Source: Methanosarcina sp. (GTDB lineage: Archaea; Halobacteriota; Methanosarcinia; Methanosarcinales; Methanosarcinaceae). From it: a DNA stretch of 64,000 bases. The notes under the pieces are model-generated. The model was not told where the DNA came from, searched no databases, and was given only the letters and a program-made list of their open reading frames with translations. The stretch covers positions 112,261 through 176,260 of the forward strand of contig NZ_JAQUVZ010000004.1 in the NCBI RefSeq assembly GCF_028693135.1, written 5' to 3'. The translations under genes and the position numbers were made by a program. Of this stretch, positions 55,332 to 63,632 are shown piece by piece; the stretch's first letter is position 1, and each line of letters starts with the position of its first letter.

Positions 55332-56198
55332 GTGAAACTGATAACAAAAAGTATATTTATACTCCTTGCCCTGCTGGTGGTCTTCATGTCGGGCTGTATC
55401 GATCAAAAAAAGGAGATCATTCTGGATGAGCCTGGCAATATCTCTAACTATGAATTTGAAGTTTTTCTAGATGATTGGGATAATAATATTCCAGCAAATA
55501 CCACCACATATTATATTCTGGAAGACAAAACAGAGGTACAGGTAGTCAGCATTGTCATAAATAGCAGTAAGCTTGAAATTTTCCCGCCTGATTCCCTTGG
55601 TGGCAGTTCCAATGAAGGCCCGATTAAAAATTTCGTACTTCTGGCGGAACCTGCAAACGAAACCGTAGCAAGTTCAAAAACTTTTATGAGGTTTTCGAAC
55701 AGCAGCAACGTTTCGGATCTTAATTATACTCTTACGCAGGAAATTTCCCAGAACATGAAGGTCATACACCTTGAATTTGAAGCTCCTGTTACGGGTTTTG
55801 TTGCATACACCCTTGATACACCTGGAACTCAGAGTTTTGCCTTTATGAAACCCGACTCTGAGTTCATCCGTGTAGTTCTTCCGGAGGGTTTTATCACAGG
55901 TAACAGAATATTCGGGATAGCAAGGCCTGCACCTTATGATACAAGCTTCGATGAGGATGGAAGGCAGACTCTTCTGTGGATCTCTTCTAAGATGGGAGAA
56001 CGGGAAGAGGCTATTCAGGTTAAATACTATGCTGAATCCGCACCCATGTATTTCTTCGCTGCAATTGTAGCCTTGCTCTTCGGGGCTGGTATGGTGCTTT
56101 CGAGGTATTCCCGGAGCAAAAAAGAACTTGAAAGCGTCCGGAATATTTTCAAACTCGAAAAGGAATATGAGGAGAAAGGACGTCGGAAAAATAAATAA
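55332..56198 (+). CDS. membrane-anchored lipoprotein-like protein (hypothetical)
   Basis: A 288-residue protein from GTG, with GGGAG upstream. The signal has a lipobox (VFMSGC, cysteine at about residue 21). The outer domain (about 30-235) is beta-rich. One C-terminal membrane helix follows (MYFFAAIVALLFGAGMVLS) with a basic cytoplasmic coiled tail (KKELESVRNIFKLEKEYEEK). It could match the DUF5803-type archaeal family, but I am not sure. A type IV pilin-like gene follows 106 bp downstream. Confidence 0.7.
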   Translation: MKLITKSIFILLALLVVFMSGCIDQKKEIILDEPGNISNYEFEVFLDDWDNNIPANTTTYYILEDKTEVQVVSIVINSSKLEIFPPDSLGGSSNEGPIKNFVLLAEPANETVASSKTFMRFSNSSNVSDLNYTLTQEISQNMKVIHLEFEAPVTGFVAYTLDTPGTQSFAFMKPDSEFIRVVLPEGFITGNRIFGIARPAPYDTSFDEDGRQTLLWISSKMGEREEAIQVKYYAESAPMYFFAAIVALLFGAGMVLSRYSRSKKELESVRNIFKLEKEYEEKGRRKNK

Positions 56199-56304
56199 TC
56201 CGGGACAAATATTCCCCTTCTTTTTTTTGCATCGATTCCTAAAAAATTCCAATTTTTGGACAAACAGTTAGCTATTTATTCAAGTTCGACGTATAATCGT
56301 CTTG

Positions 56305-56979
56305 ATGAGGGCGTTGGGAAGTCTCCGGCATAAATTCCGTTATTTCTTTAAATCTGCAACGGAAGGTCTCTCTCCTGTTGTCGGTTCCCTTCTCTCTCTT
56401 CTAATAGTTTTTGTGCTCGTAGGTGCAGTTGCCAGCAGCATTAATCTCTCCGGAGGCAGGACAAATTTTCAGCAACCTATGGCAAGAATTGCTCTTGAAT
56501 CTTGTGAAGGGGGGCTTTGCCATGATGGGTCAACTGAGCCAGTTAAGTTCGAAGAAAATCAGATTGTCCTCATGCACGAGGGAGGAGATTCCCTTCCATT
56601 AGACTCTATATCGATAAGGGTTTCCGGATATGGGAATTCCCACAGGCCTGTTTTTGGGCAGGGTTTTCTCACAGGAGATACCTCCGTCTTCTACCTGGAT
56701 CTGGGATCCGGAGGTAAAAAATCCGACTACTACCCTGAACACAACGGGGACACTCTTGAAGACGGCTTATGGGACGTCGGGGAAAGGCTTGTGCTCTGTG
56801 GGCAGGACAGTGCAGAAGGATCCATAGAATCCAGCGTAAAAGTAAGCGTGAATGGCGACGATAATACTTCTGATAACTACGGTTTCAAAGCGGGTTCTGA
56901 AATTACCCTGATGGTTATTGACCGTGAAGGCAGGAATGTCATTGCTGAAAGAACAGCTATTGTCAAACTTGCCGAGTGA
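56305..56979 (+). CDS. archaeal type IV pilin-like protein
   Basis: 224 residues from the ATG at 56305. The class III signal is clear: a basic N-terminus, then ATEGLSPVVGSLLSLLIVFV, where cleavage would fall before or at the LSPV segment, and a 20-residue hydrophobic helix. The rest is an exposed beta-rich domain (LMHEGGDSLPLDSISIRVSG). This is the pilin N-terminal domain common in Euryarchaeota. Such proteins form adhesion pili or pseudopili. No pilus assembly genes are nearby. Confidence 0.85.
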   Translation: MRALGSLRHKFRYFFKSATEGLSPVVGSLLSLLIVFVLVGAVASSINLSGGRTNFQQPMARIALESCEGGLCHDGSTEPVKFEENQIVLMHEGGDSLPLDSISIRVSGYGNSHRPVFGQGFLTGDTSVFYLDLGSGGKKSDYYPEHNGDTLEDGLWDVGERLVLCGQDSAEGSIESSVKVSVNGDDNTSDNYGFKAGSEITLMVIDREGRNVIAERTAIVKLAE

Positions 56980-57214
56980 TTAAAAATCTATGGCTTCCTA
57001 TTTTTCGTGGGTAAATTACCTTGTGAACTACTCCACCTGCGTTCTGATGAAGGCTAGGAAGGGGACTTCACGCTATGTCTCCGCGTTCACAGAGTTAATA
57101 ATAAAAATTTTCGCTGTTGTCCTTTTTTTGAAGGAAAATTCTTTCTCAATCGACAATTTTATAAAATACCTGTTTATATATTTTGAGCACAATAGTTTTG
57201 TCTTCCGTTTTTAT

Positions 57215-57238
57215 AGATATGTTGCGCTTTACATATCT
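57215..57238 (+). promoter_or_regulatory. ModE-like operator, distal fmd site
   Basis: AGATATGT-N8-ACATATCT is a perfect 24-bp inverted repeat. It begins about 35 bp downstream of the TATA-like TTTATATA (57173-57180), near the expected transcription start. It keeps the TATGT-N7-TACAT core of ModE sites but has GATAT in place of GTTAT. Confidence 0.5.
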
Positions 57239-57369
57239 GGAAGCTACAGAGGTCTGGATGGTGGGTATTTTCAGCATCCTGGTCAATTAAGAGGATTTCT
57301 ATTCCTCAAATTGAGATTCCACCAAACTGAATCCTTCTATAATCAATAAGTTTCTGTTCAGAAGTTACC

Positions 57370-57377
57370 TATAAATA
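57370..57377 (+). promoter_or_regulatory. fmd TATA box
   Basis: TATAAATA preceded by GTTACC (a BRE-like purine/pyrimidine context). The expected start site, about 25 bases downstream, falls inside the ModE-like palindrome at 57393-57416. This would leave a leader of about 160 nt. Confidence 0.5.
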
Positions 57378-57392
57378 CAGTGTATCCTTCTG

Positions 57393-57416
57393 CGTTATGT
57401 TGAAATTTACATAATG
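57393..57416 (+). promoter_or_regulatory. ModE-like operator, core fmd site
   Basis: CGTTATGTT-N6-TACATAATG. It agrees with the E. coli modA operator, as I remember that 24-bp sequence, at about 17 of 24 positions. It covers the predicted fmd transcription start. Just to its right, TTACAT-A-ATGTAA (57407-57419) forms a second, overlapping palindrome. Confidence 0.6.
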
Positions 57417-57476
57417 TAATACCTTCCAGTAACACGGTTGTCTGACATTTTTCCTGTCCGCAACTGTATTCAATAC

Positions 57477-57500
57477 CATTATGTTCATAAAAACATAACG
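57477..57500 (+). promoter_or_regulatory. ModE-like operator, proximal fmd site
   Basis: CATTATGTT-N7-ACATAACG. TTATGTT and AACATAA are perfect inverted halves (57479-57498). It starts 84 bp downstream of the core site, that is, eight helical turns, which would put both on the same face of the DNA. Confidence 0.55.
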
Positions 57501-57557
57501 CTAAAACCCGTGGTGGTGTATACATTGCATAAAAACTCAGACTTAGAAAACTCCCAC

Positions 57558-58127
57558 ATGGAAAAAATTCTAAAGCAGGTAAAGGACCCTGAGTTGCGTT
57601 CACAGCTTGAAAAGGTAATCCCCTTTCACGGCTTCCTGACCACCGGGGCATTAATCGGCATCCAGATGCTCAATATTGCAAGAAGGGAGCTCGATGTCCG
57701 GGACGGGGAGCGCATATACGTGACCTGCGAAACAAAAAGCTGCATGCCTGACCCCTTTCAGATCCTTGCCGGAGCTACCATCGGAAACAACGGGTTGAAG
57801 ATCAATAATCTGGGGAAGATGGCTGTTACGGTAAACAAACAGGCACCTGAAGGAGCGCACGGCATAAAAGGTGTCCGAATCATTCTCGACACTGAGAAGA
57901 CAAAGGACTATCCTAAACTCCACGCTTGGTTCCTGAATACTGAAAAGCTTCCCCATGAAGAGGTTGTGCCCATCCTTCTGGCTGCAGGAGAAAAGGTGTA
58001 TTCCTGGAAACCTGTGAACCTGGAAATTCCGGTTCGGAAGAAAAAGCGGATACAGTGCTGTAAAAATTGCGGTGAAATGTTCATTCAACATGATAATGAG
58101 CTGCTGTGCGGCGGATGCACAGAATAA
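57558..58127 (+). CDS. fmdE: formylmethanofuran dehydrogenase subunit E
   Basis: 189 residues from the ATG at 57558. The FmdE domain is clear (PFHGFLTTGALIGIQMLNIA; VTCETKSCMPDPFQILAGAT; KMAVTVNKQ). The C-terminus is a zinc ribbon (CCKNCGEMFIQHDNELLCGGC). The open frame runs 40 codons further upstream, but that part overlaps the ModE-like sites and is not conserved in type. No strong ribosome binding site precedes the ATG. It is the first gene of fmdEFACDB; its function in the complex is not firmly known. Confidence 0.92.
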   Translation: MEKILKQVKDPELRSQLEKVIPFHGFLTTGALIGIQMLNIARRELDVRDGERIYVTCETKSCMPDPFQILAGATIGNNGLKINNLGKMAVTVNKQAPEGAHGIKGVRIILDTEKTKDYPKLHAWFLNTEKLPHEEVVPILLAAGEKVYSWKPVNLEIPVRKKKRIQCCKNCGEMFIQHDNELLCGGCTE

Positions 58128-58145
58128 CGCTGAGAGGTAAGCAAA

Positions 58146-59186
58146 ATGCAAAATGATATACGATTGTCTGTCTTTTCCGAAAAAAAAGATAGACAGCTGG
58201 TCTATAAGCCTGAAAAATGCATTGGCTGCGGAACCTGTGTACAGGCATGCCCTAAGGGTACCCTGGCTATAGGAGCCGTGGGAGCCATAGCAAGAGGGCT
58301 ACTGGATGCGGATTTCCTGGAAATGAAGGAGAGTGAAGAATGCATTGTCTGTGGAATTTGTGCGAGAGTCTGCCCCACAGGTGCTCTTGAGTTGAGGCAG
58401 GAAGGAAAAACCCTCAATGACAACTCCTATCTCTCCGGAGCCATGAAACCAACTTCCGTAAATGATAACTGCGTCCACTGCGGGCTTTGTGAAGATGTCT
58501 GTCCCAGAGGCTGTATTGAGGTAACCCGCGAGATTTCAGAGGACGGAAGCCTGAAGCTGGTTGGAAAGACCCTCATTGATACAGAGTGCTGTGTACACTG
58601 TGGCTGGTGTGCTGCAGTCTGTCCAGTAAACGCGATTTCTGTGGAAAAGCCCTTTGAAGGACGCTGGACCCGGGACGAGAATGTTTGCCAGACCTGTCAT
58701 ACCTGTGTTGACGTCTGTCCTGCAAACGCCATTTTCAATAAAAAGGCTAAACCCGGAGAAAGAGTCGAAAAGATTAGTCACCGTCCGGATGCCTGTATTT
58801 ACTGTGGGGCATGTGCTGTTGCCTGTCCCGTAGATGCCATTGATGTCAGGAAGACTGCAATTCTTCCGGAAATGGAGAAAAAGGGTCCCCTCGAGAAAAA
58901 ACTGCTTGAAATTCCTGCCCCTGAAGCCCTGCTTCGCACCCGCCTGGAAACGGATGAAGCCGCTTGCCTGGGTTGCGGGAACTGTGTGATCGTCTGCCCG
59001 GTAAACGCTCTCGATAACCGTGAACTTGCTGCAGGGTACCTGTACAACATGGACGAAAAAGCTCTCCTCGGGGTTAAGAACGGAAAAATTTCGGTTGTAA
59101 ACCAGGAACGCTGTGGAGGAGATGGGACCTGTGCCCTTATCTGCCCTGTTAATGCGATCTGGCTTGTAAAAAAAGAGGTGGAATGA
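58146..59186 (+). CDS. fmdF: formylmethanofuran dehydrogenase subunit F, polyferredoxin
   Basis: A 346-residue polyferredoxin. About eight CxxCxxCxxxC motifs are spread along it (CIGCGTCVQACPKG; CIVCGICARVCPTG; CVHCGLCEDVCPRG; CVHCGWCAAVCPVN; CQTCHTCVDVCPAN; CIYCGACAVACPVD; CLGCGNCVIVCPVN; CGGDGTCALICPVN), enough for eight [4Fe-4S] clusters. The last motif has GGDG in place of the usual first CxxC spacing. It wires electrons from low-potential ferredoxin to the FmdB active site. Its stop is directly followed by fmdA. Confidence 0.97.
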   Translation: MQNDIRLSVFSEKKDRQLVYKPEKCIGCGTCVQACPKGTLAIGAVGAIARGLLDADFLEMKESEECIVCGICARVCPTGALELRQEGKTLNDNSYLSGAMKPTSVNDNCVHCGLCEDVCPRGCIEVTREISEDGSLKLVGKTLIDTECCVHCGWCAAVCPVNAISVEKPFEGRWTRDENVCQTCHTCVDVCPANAIFNKKAKPGERVEKISHRPDACIYCGACAVACPVDAIDVRKTAILPEMEKKGPLEKKLLEIPAPEALLRTRLETDEAACLGCGNCVIVCPVNALDNRELAAGYLYNMDEKALLGVKNGKISVVNQERCGGDGTCALICPVNAIWLVKKEVE

Positions 59187-60941
59187 ATGGCAGGAACAAT
59201 CGCAATCAAGAACGGGTACGTCTTTGACCCCCTGAACGAAATAAAAGGGGAGAGAATGGATGTTTTCATCAGGGACGGAAAAGTTGTAAAAGAGCTTTCT
59301 GCAGCCGAACTGAAAAACGCAAAGGTTATTGATGCCTCAGGTATGACAGTCATGCCCGGAGGAGTTGACTCCCATTCTCACGTTGCAGGTGCAAAGGTTA
59401 ACGCCGGCAGGCTAATGCGGCCGGAAGACCACTATAAAGCAACTCTCAAGAAGACTTCTCTAACCCATTCCGGTTCAGGATACACTGTCCCCTCAGTCTA
59501 CAAACAGGGATATGATTACGCAGCAATGGGCTACACAACGGTCTTTGAAGCGGCAATTCCCCCTATTGAAGCCCGCCACACCCACGAGGAGATGAAGGCA
59601 ACTCCCCTTCTTGACATGGGCGGGTACCTGGTGCTCGGGAACAACTTTTTCTTAATGCGTTATCTCCGGGACGGAGACATAGAAAAGGCTGCAGCATATG
59701 TGGCCTGGATGATGAAAACTCACAAGACCTACGGGATCAAATGCGTCAACCCTGCAGGAGTCGAAAACTGGGGCTGGGGTAAAAACGTAAGCTCGCTTGA
59801 TGAGGCTAACATCCATTTCGAAATTACTCCTCGAGAGGTCATAAAAGGGCTTACCGAGATCAACGAACGGCTTGGCATGCCAATGCCTGTCCACCTGCAT
59901 GCAAACAACCTGGGCCATCCGGGCTGCTATGCACTTACCAAAGATTCCCTGAAAATCCCTGACGGGGTAAAGACCAGGCAGAACATGGATGTTGAATGGG
60001 CTGAAACCAAAATGGACCCTTCAAGGGACCGTTCCGTATACCTCACCCATCTGATGTTCAACAGTTTTGCAGGCACAACCTGGGGAGACTGCGAATCCGG
60101 CGTAAAAGATATTGCAGACTACATCAATAACAAAGACCATGTGGTAATCGATAGTGGGTGCACTCCTTTCGGAGAAGCAACAGTTATGACCGGAGACGGA
60201 CCTGCTATTCACGACCTCTACACACTTACAGGAAACAAGTGGTCGAATACAGATGTTGAGATGGAATGCGGCTCAGGTGTCATTCCCTTTACCTATCTCA
60301 AGTCCAACCCCGTACACAGTTTGCAGTGGGCAATGGGACTTGAATGTCTCCTGCTTATCAACGACCCCTGGAAAACGATAATGACCACGGACAGTCCTAA
60401 CGGTGGGCCGTTTACGAAATATCCTGAGGTTATGACCTGGCTCATGTCCGAGGCTTTCAGGAAGCAGACCTTCAGTGAATGCCACAAATGGGCAAATGAC
60501 AGGAGCGAACTCGGAGGCGTAAACCGGGAACTTTCCCTCTATGACCTTGCGATTCTGACCCGAGCCAACCCTGCTAAGACAATTGGCATGGTCCACAGAA
60601 AAGGCTCTCTTGGCGTGGGCGCAGACGGGGATGTTACAGTCTACAACATAAACCCGCAGCAGCTTGACCCGAACAACTACGAGGCTCTCCTCAGGACCTT
60701 CAGGAAGGCAGAATACACCGTGAAGGGAGGAGAAATCGTGGCTGTTAAAGGAGAGATCGTCTCCGTTCCTGAAAAACGGACTTATTATTCCGAAGTGCAT
60801 GTAGAAGACGAGCGGGAAAAGGAGATGCTGGCCGACGTTAAGGAATGGTTCAGGTATTACACTCTGGGTTTTGCCAACTATCCGACTTCAGAGAAGTATC
60901 TGGAAAATCCGACTCCCATAAAGGTTAACGGTGAGAGGTGA
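59187..60941 (+). CDS. fmdA: formylmethanofuran dehydrogenase subunit A, amidohydrolase
   Basis: A 584-residue amidohydrolase-fold subunit. The dinuclear zinc site residues appear in GGVDSHSHVAG (His-x-His, about 58-68), GIKCVNPAG (the lysine that is carboxylated in FwdA), MPVHLHANNLGHPG, and DSGCTPFGEA. It joins formate, made from CO2 at FmdB, to methanofuran. ATG follows the fmdF stop with no gap. Confidence 0.97.
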   Translation: MAGTIAIKNGYVFDPLNEIKGERMDVFIRDGKVVKELSAAELKNAKVIDASGMTVMPGGVDSHSHVAGAKVNAGRLMRPEDHYKATLKKTSLTHSGSGYTVPSVYKQGYDYAAMGYTTVFEAAIPPIEARHTHEEMKATPLLDMGGYLVLGNNFFLMRYLRDGDIEKAAAYVAWMMKTHKTYGIKCVNPAGVENWGWGKNVSSLDEANIHFEITPREVIKGLTEINERLGMPMPVHLHANNLGHPGCYALTKDSLKIPDGVKTRQNMDVEWAETKMDPSRDRSVYLTHLMFNSFAGTTWGDCESGVKDIADYINNKDHVVIDSGCTPFGEATVMTGDGPAIHDLYTLTGNKWSNTDVEMECGSGVIPFTYLKSNPVHSLQWAMGLECLLLINDPWKTIMTTDSPNGGPFTKYPEVMTWLMSEAFRKQTFSECHKWANDRSELGGVNRELSLYDLAILTRANPAKTIGMVHRKGSLGVGADGDVTVYNINPQQLDPNNYEALLRTFRKAEYTVKGGEIVAVKGEIVSVPEKRTYYSEVHVEDEREKEMLADVKEWFRYYTLGFANYPTSEKYLENPTPIKVNGER

Positions 60942-60945
60942 AGTG

Positions 60946-61755
60946 ATGTCAGAAGTAATTCTTATTCTTAAGAGAGAGATCGACATTAAACTGGAGGCAG
61001 ATGCCATAACTCCTGACTCCTTTGCAGGCAAAAATGCTGAAGAAATCGGAAACCTGCTTATCTGGCAAGGGCCAAAGACCTATCCTCTTTCCGATTTTTT
61101 CGAAGTGAAAGGCAATGGAGGCAGTTCCGCAGCTGAGACTCTGATCCGCATAAAAGGCGACGTAACGAGGGTCAAAAGGATTGGAGAAGGCATGAGTGCA
61201 GGAAATATTGAAATTGAGGGTTCCACAGGTATGCATGTAGGGTCCGGGATGAAAGGAGGCGAGATCCTTGTATCCGGAGATGCGGATTCCTGGGCAGGCA
61301 TGGAAATGCTTGGCGGGCTCCTGCACATTAAAGGCAACGCCGGAGACCACGTGGGCTGTGCTTACAGAGGCAAGTGGCACGGCATGAAAGGCGGGCGTAT
61401 CGTGATCGAAGGCTCGGCGCGGCACCAGCTCGGAGGCGGCATGGACGGTGGGGAAATTCTAGTGGAAGGCAATGTTGAAGGCTTCTGCGGGATCCGCCAG
61501 AACGGAGGGCTCATCGTTGTGAAAGGCAGAGCTCTTCGCTGCGTTGGCGCTGAAATGGCAGCCGGTACCATAGTTGTCGGGGGAGTAATTGAACGCTTCA
61601 CTCCGGGTTTCGAATATACAGGTATGGTAGATGGCTTCACCCAGGGTGGGGTTGAGTTATCTGGAAAATTCAAGAAGTTCACCGGGGACTATGCAATCAG
61701 CAAGCGGGCAAAAGGAGTGCTCTACGCGGCTGCAGATGCAAATCCGGAACTCTGA
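60946..61755 (+). CDS. fmdC: formylmethanofuran dehydrogenase subunit C
   Basis: 269 residues from the ATG at 60946, with GAGGTGAAG as ribosome binding site. From about residue 70 the protein is built of G-x-x-(M/L)-x-G-G-x-I/L repeats (MSAGNIEIEG, MKGGEILVSG, MDGGEILVEG, MAAGTIVVGG). They form the right-handed beta helix shared with the glutamate synthase C-terminal domain. It is structural and scaffolds A with B. Confidence 0.96.
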   Translation: MSEVILILKREIDIKLEADAITPDSFAGKNAEEIGNLLIWQGPKTYPLSDFFEVKGNGGSSAAETLIRIKGDVTRVKRIGEGMSAGNIEIEGSTGMHVGSGMKGGEILVSGDADSWAGMEMLGGLLHIKGNAGDHVGCAYRGKWHGMKGGRIVIEGSARHQLGGGMDGGEILVEGNVEGFCGIRQNGGLIVVKGRALRCVGAEMAAGTIVVGGVIERFTPGFEYTGMVDGFTQGGVELSGKFKKFTGDYAISKRAKGVLYAAADANPEL

Positions 61756-61765
61756 GGTGAGAGGT

Positions 61766-62155
61766 ATGGAAGTATTACTCATTACCGGAAGTACGATTGA
61801 TGAAGGCAGGCTTGCCAAAGGCGGGGACAAGTTAACAGATGATTATATCACGGAATGTGCATCTTGCTGGCTTTCCCCGGTTGATTTCGTGTCACTCTGC
61901 TCCCCCGAAAAAGTGAAGGTTACAAGCCGGGACGGGAGGCATTCTGTTGCGGTCTATACGAAATGTACGGATTCAGTCTGTACAGGGCATGTGTTCATGC
62001 CAAGAGCTATCTGGTCCAATGTTATCATCGACCCTGATACCCTTTCTACGGGATCTCCCCTCTACAAAGGTGCCCCCGTGCAGGTTGAGCCCACAGAAGA
62101 AGAGGTCCTGAGCGCTGAAGATATAGTGCTGAAAGTTTATGTCGGAGGGCAGTGA
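61766..62155 (+). CDS. fmdD: formylmethanofuran dehydrogenase subunit D
   Basis: A 129-residue molybdopterin-dinucleotide-binding-type beta-barrel domain, free-standing here although in many Mo enzymes it is fused to the catalytic chain. TDDYITECASCWLSPVDFVS and KCTDSVCTGHVFMPRAIWSN are family stretches. GAGGTGAGAGGT precedes the ATG. Its stop overlaps the GTG that is the alternative fmdB start. Confidence 0.95.
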   Translation: MEVLLITGSTIDEGRLAKGGDKLTDDYITECASCWLSPVDFVSLCSPEKVKVTSRDGRHSVAVYTKCTDSVCTGHVFMPRAIWSNVIIDPDTLSTGSPLYKGAPVQVEPTEEEVLSAEDIVLKVYVGGQ

Positions 62156-62157
62156 GT

Positions 62158-63459
62158 ATGATTTACAAAAACATAATCTGTCCGGTCTGCGGGGCAGCCT
62201 GCGACGATATCCAGGTTGAATTCGGAGACGGAAAGATTGAAGCTAAAAATGCATGTAAGATGGGAAACGCCAAGTTCCAGGAAGTTGTAAGTTCCCACAG
62301 GCTCAGGCAGCCCCTTATAAAGGGAGAAGGAAAACTGACCCCTGCCGCCTGGGATGAAGCTCTTGAAAAAGCTGCCGATATCCTTGTTTCGGCAAAGCGT
62401 CCCCTTCTCTTTATGGGCAGTGAGACCTCCTGTGAAGCGCATGAAGTCGGGCTTAAAATCGGAGAATACCTGGGTGCTATTGTTGACTCCAATGCAACAA
62501 TCTGCCATGGGCCAACAGCCATGGGAATCCAGGAAGCCGGAAAAGTCGGCGCAACCGAAGGGCAGAAGAAAAACAGGGGCGACCTTATAATCTACTGGGG
62601 AACAAACCCTCTTGAATCCATGCCGCGGCAGATGTCCAGGTACGGGGTCTTCCCGAGGGGTTACTGGACCAAACGCGGGCGTTTCGACAGGACAATCATC
62701 ACCGTAGATCCAAGAAAAACTCCAACAACAGAAGCTTCCGATCTGCACGTGCAGCTCAAACCCAACTCAGATTATGAACTGATAAGTGCGCTCCTGACCC
62801 TCCTGCACGGAAAAACTCCTCACCCGTCAGTGGAAGAGGTCACAGGGGTCCCCATTGCAGTGATGGAAGACATGCTCGATATGATGAAGAACTGCAACTT
62901 CGGGGCTATCTCAGTGGGGCTCGGCCTTTCTTCGTCCATCGGAAAGCACAGGAACGCCGAAATTGCCATGAATCTGGTAAAGGAGCTGAACAATTACTCA
63001 AAGTTCACCCTGGGCGCACTCCGCGGCCACTGCAACGTGGCAGGTTTTAACCAGGTCGCCTCCTACATGTACGGCTACCCCTTCGGGCTTGACTTCACAC
63101 GTGGGTATCCGCGTTACAACCCCGGGGAGTTCACAACTGTGGACTTGCTGCGGGAAAAGGACGTTGATGCAGCTCTTGTAATGTGTGCTGACCTTGTCTG
63201 CCACATCCCTGCAGATTGCGCCTCTTATCTTGCCGAAATCCCTATGGTCTGCCTGGACATCGCTCCCTGCCCGACCACAGTTGCCTCGGATGTTGTACTC
63301 CCAGGAGTCATCGACGCCATGGAATGCGATGGGACTTTCTATAGGCTAGACGATGTGCCTGTGCACTTTGAGCCCTTCACAAGCTCTCCTTTTGAGTTCA
63401 CCCAGAGCAACGAAGATACCTTAAAACAGCTCTTTGCAAAGATTAAAGCAAGGAAGTAA
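62158..63459 (+). CDS. fmdB: formylmethanofuran dehydrogenase subunit B, Mo catalytic subunit
   Basis: A 433-residue catalytic subunit that reduces CO2 to formate at a bis-pterin molybdenum centre. The [4Fe-4S] ligands are C8, C11, C15 and C33 (CPVCGAAC and NACKMG). The metal-binding cysteine is in ATICHGPTAMG (C116); this is a normal Cys codon, not selenocysteine. The ATG at 62158 with GGAGGG upstream is chosen over the GTG at 62152. The presence of modABC-modE and ModE-like sites supports a molybdenum rather than tungsten enzyme. Confidence 0.97.
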   Translation: MIYKNIICPVCGAACDDIQVEFGDGKIEAKNACKMGNAKFQEVVSSHRLRQPLIKGEGKLTPAAWDEALEKAADILVSAKRPLLFMGSETSCEAHEVGLKIGEYLGAIVDSNATICHGPTAMGIQEAGKVGATEGQKKNRGDLIIYWGTNPLESMPRQMSRYGVFPRGYWTKRGRFDRTIITVDPRKTPTTEASDLHVQLKPNSDYELISALLTLLHGKTPHPSVEEVTGVPIAVMEDMLDMMKNCNFGAISVGLGLSSSIGKHRNAEIAMNLVKELNNYSKFTLGALRGHCNVAGFNQVASYMYGYPFGLDFTRGYPRYNPGEFTTVDLLREKDVDAALVMCADLVCHIPADCASYLAEIPMVCLDIAPCPTTVASDVVLPGVIDAMECDGTFYRLDDVPVHFEPFTSSPFEFTQSNEDTLKQLFAKIKARK

Positions 63460-63510
63460 ATTAGTTACTTATTTCTTCTCTGCGTTTAAGCGGTAGAGAT
63501 AAACACTATC

Positions 63511-63560
63511 AGAAGGAGGAGGGCAAATTGCCCTTCTAATTTTCTTATTGAAATATTTAT
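63511..63560 (+). terminator. probable fmd operon terminator
   Basis: AGGGC/GCCCT forms a stem around AAATT (63519-63533), and flanking AGAAGG/CCTTCT can extend it with a bulge. A T-rich stretch follows (TAATTTTCTTATTG). It lies 60 bp beyond fmdB. Confidence 0.5.
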
Positions 63561-63563
63561 AAA

Positions 63564-63593
63564 TTTTTTCAGGATCCCTTTTTTCAGGATCCC
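63564..63593. repeat. two tandem 15-bp repeats
   Basis: TTTTTTCAGGATCCC occurs twice in direct succession (63564-63578, 63579-63593) between fmdB and the convergent methyltransferase gene. Confidence 0.8.
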
Positions 63594-63632
63594 TAATCCT
63601 TTTTTTAGAATAATGGCTTTGAAATCCTTTTT

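Larger units (their letters stand above)
56980..57557. promoter_or_regulatory. control region of the fmd operon
   Basis: 578 bp without a convincing gene. It holds two TATA boxes (TTTATATA at 57173-57180, TATAAATA at 57370-57377), each followed closely by a ModE-like palindrome, and a third palindrome at 57477-57500. A frame at 56990-57349 is open but has no recognisable protein. Confidence 0.65.

Noticed and set aside
56990..57349. 119-codon plus-strand frame between the pilin and fmdE
   Set aside because: It has no ribosome binding site and no recognisable protein pattern, and it runs through a TATA box and a ModE-like palindrome. It is treated as control region.
57438..57557. Upstream extension of fmdE
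   Set aside because: The 40 codons overlap the proximal ModE-like site, and FmdE homology begins at the ATG at 57558.
62158..63459. Selenocysteine form of FmdB
   Set aside because: The active-site codon is a normal cysteine codon (TGC) in ATICHG, and no in-frame UGA occurs.
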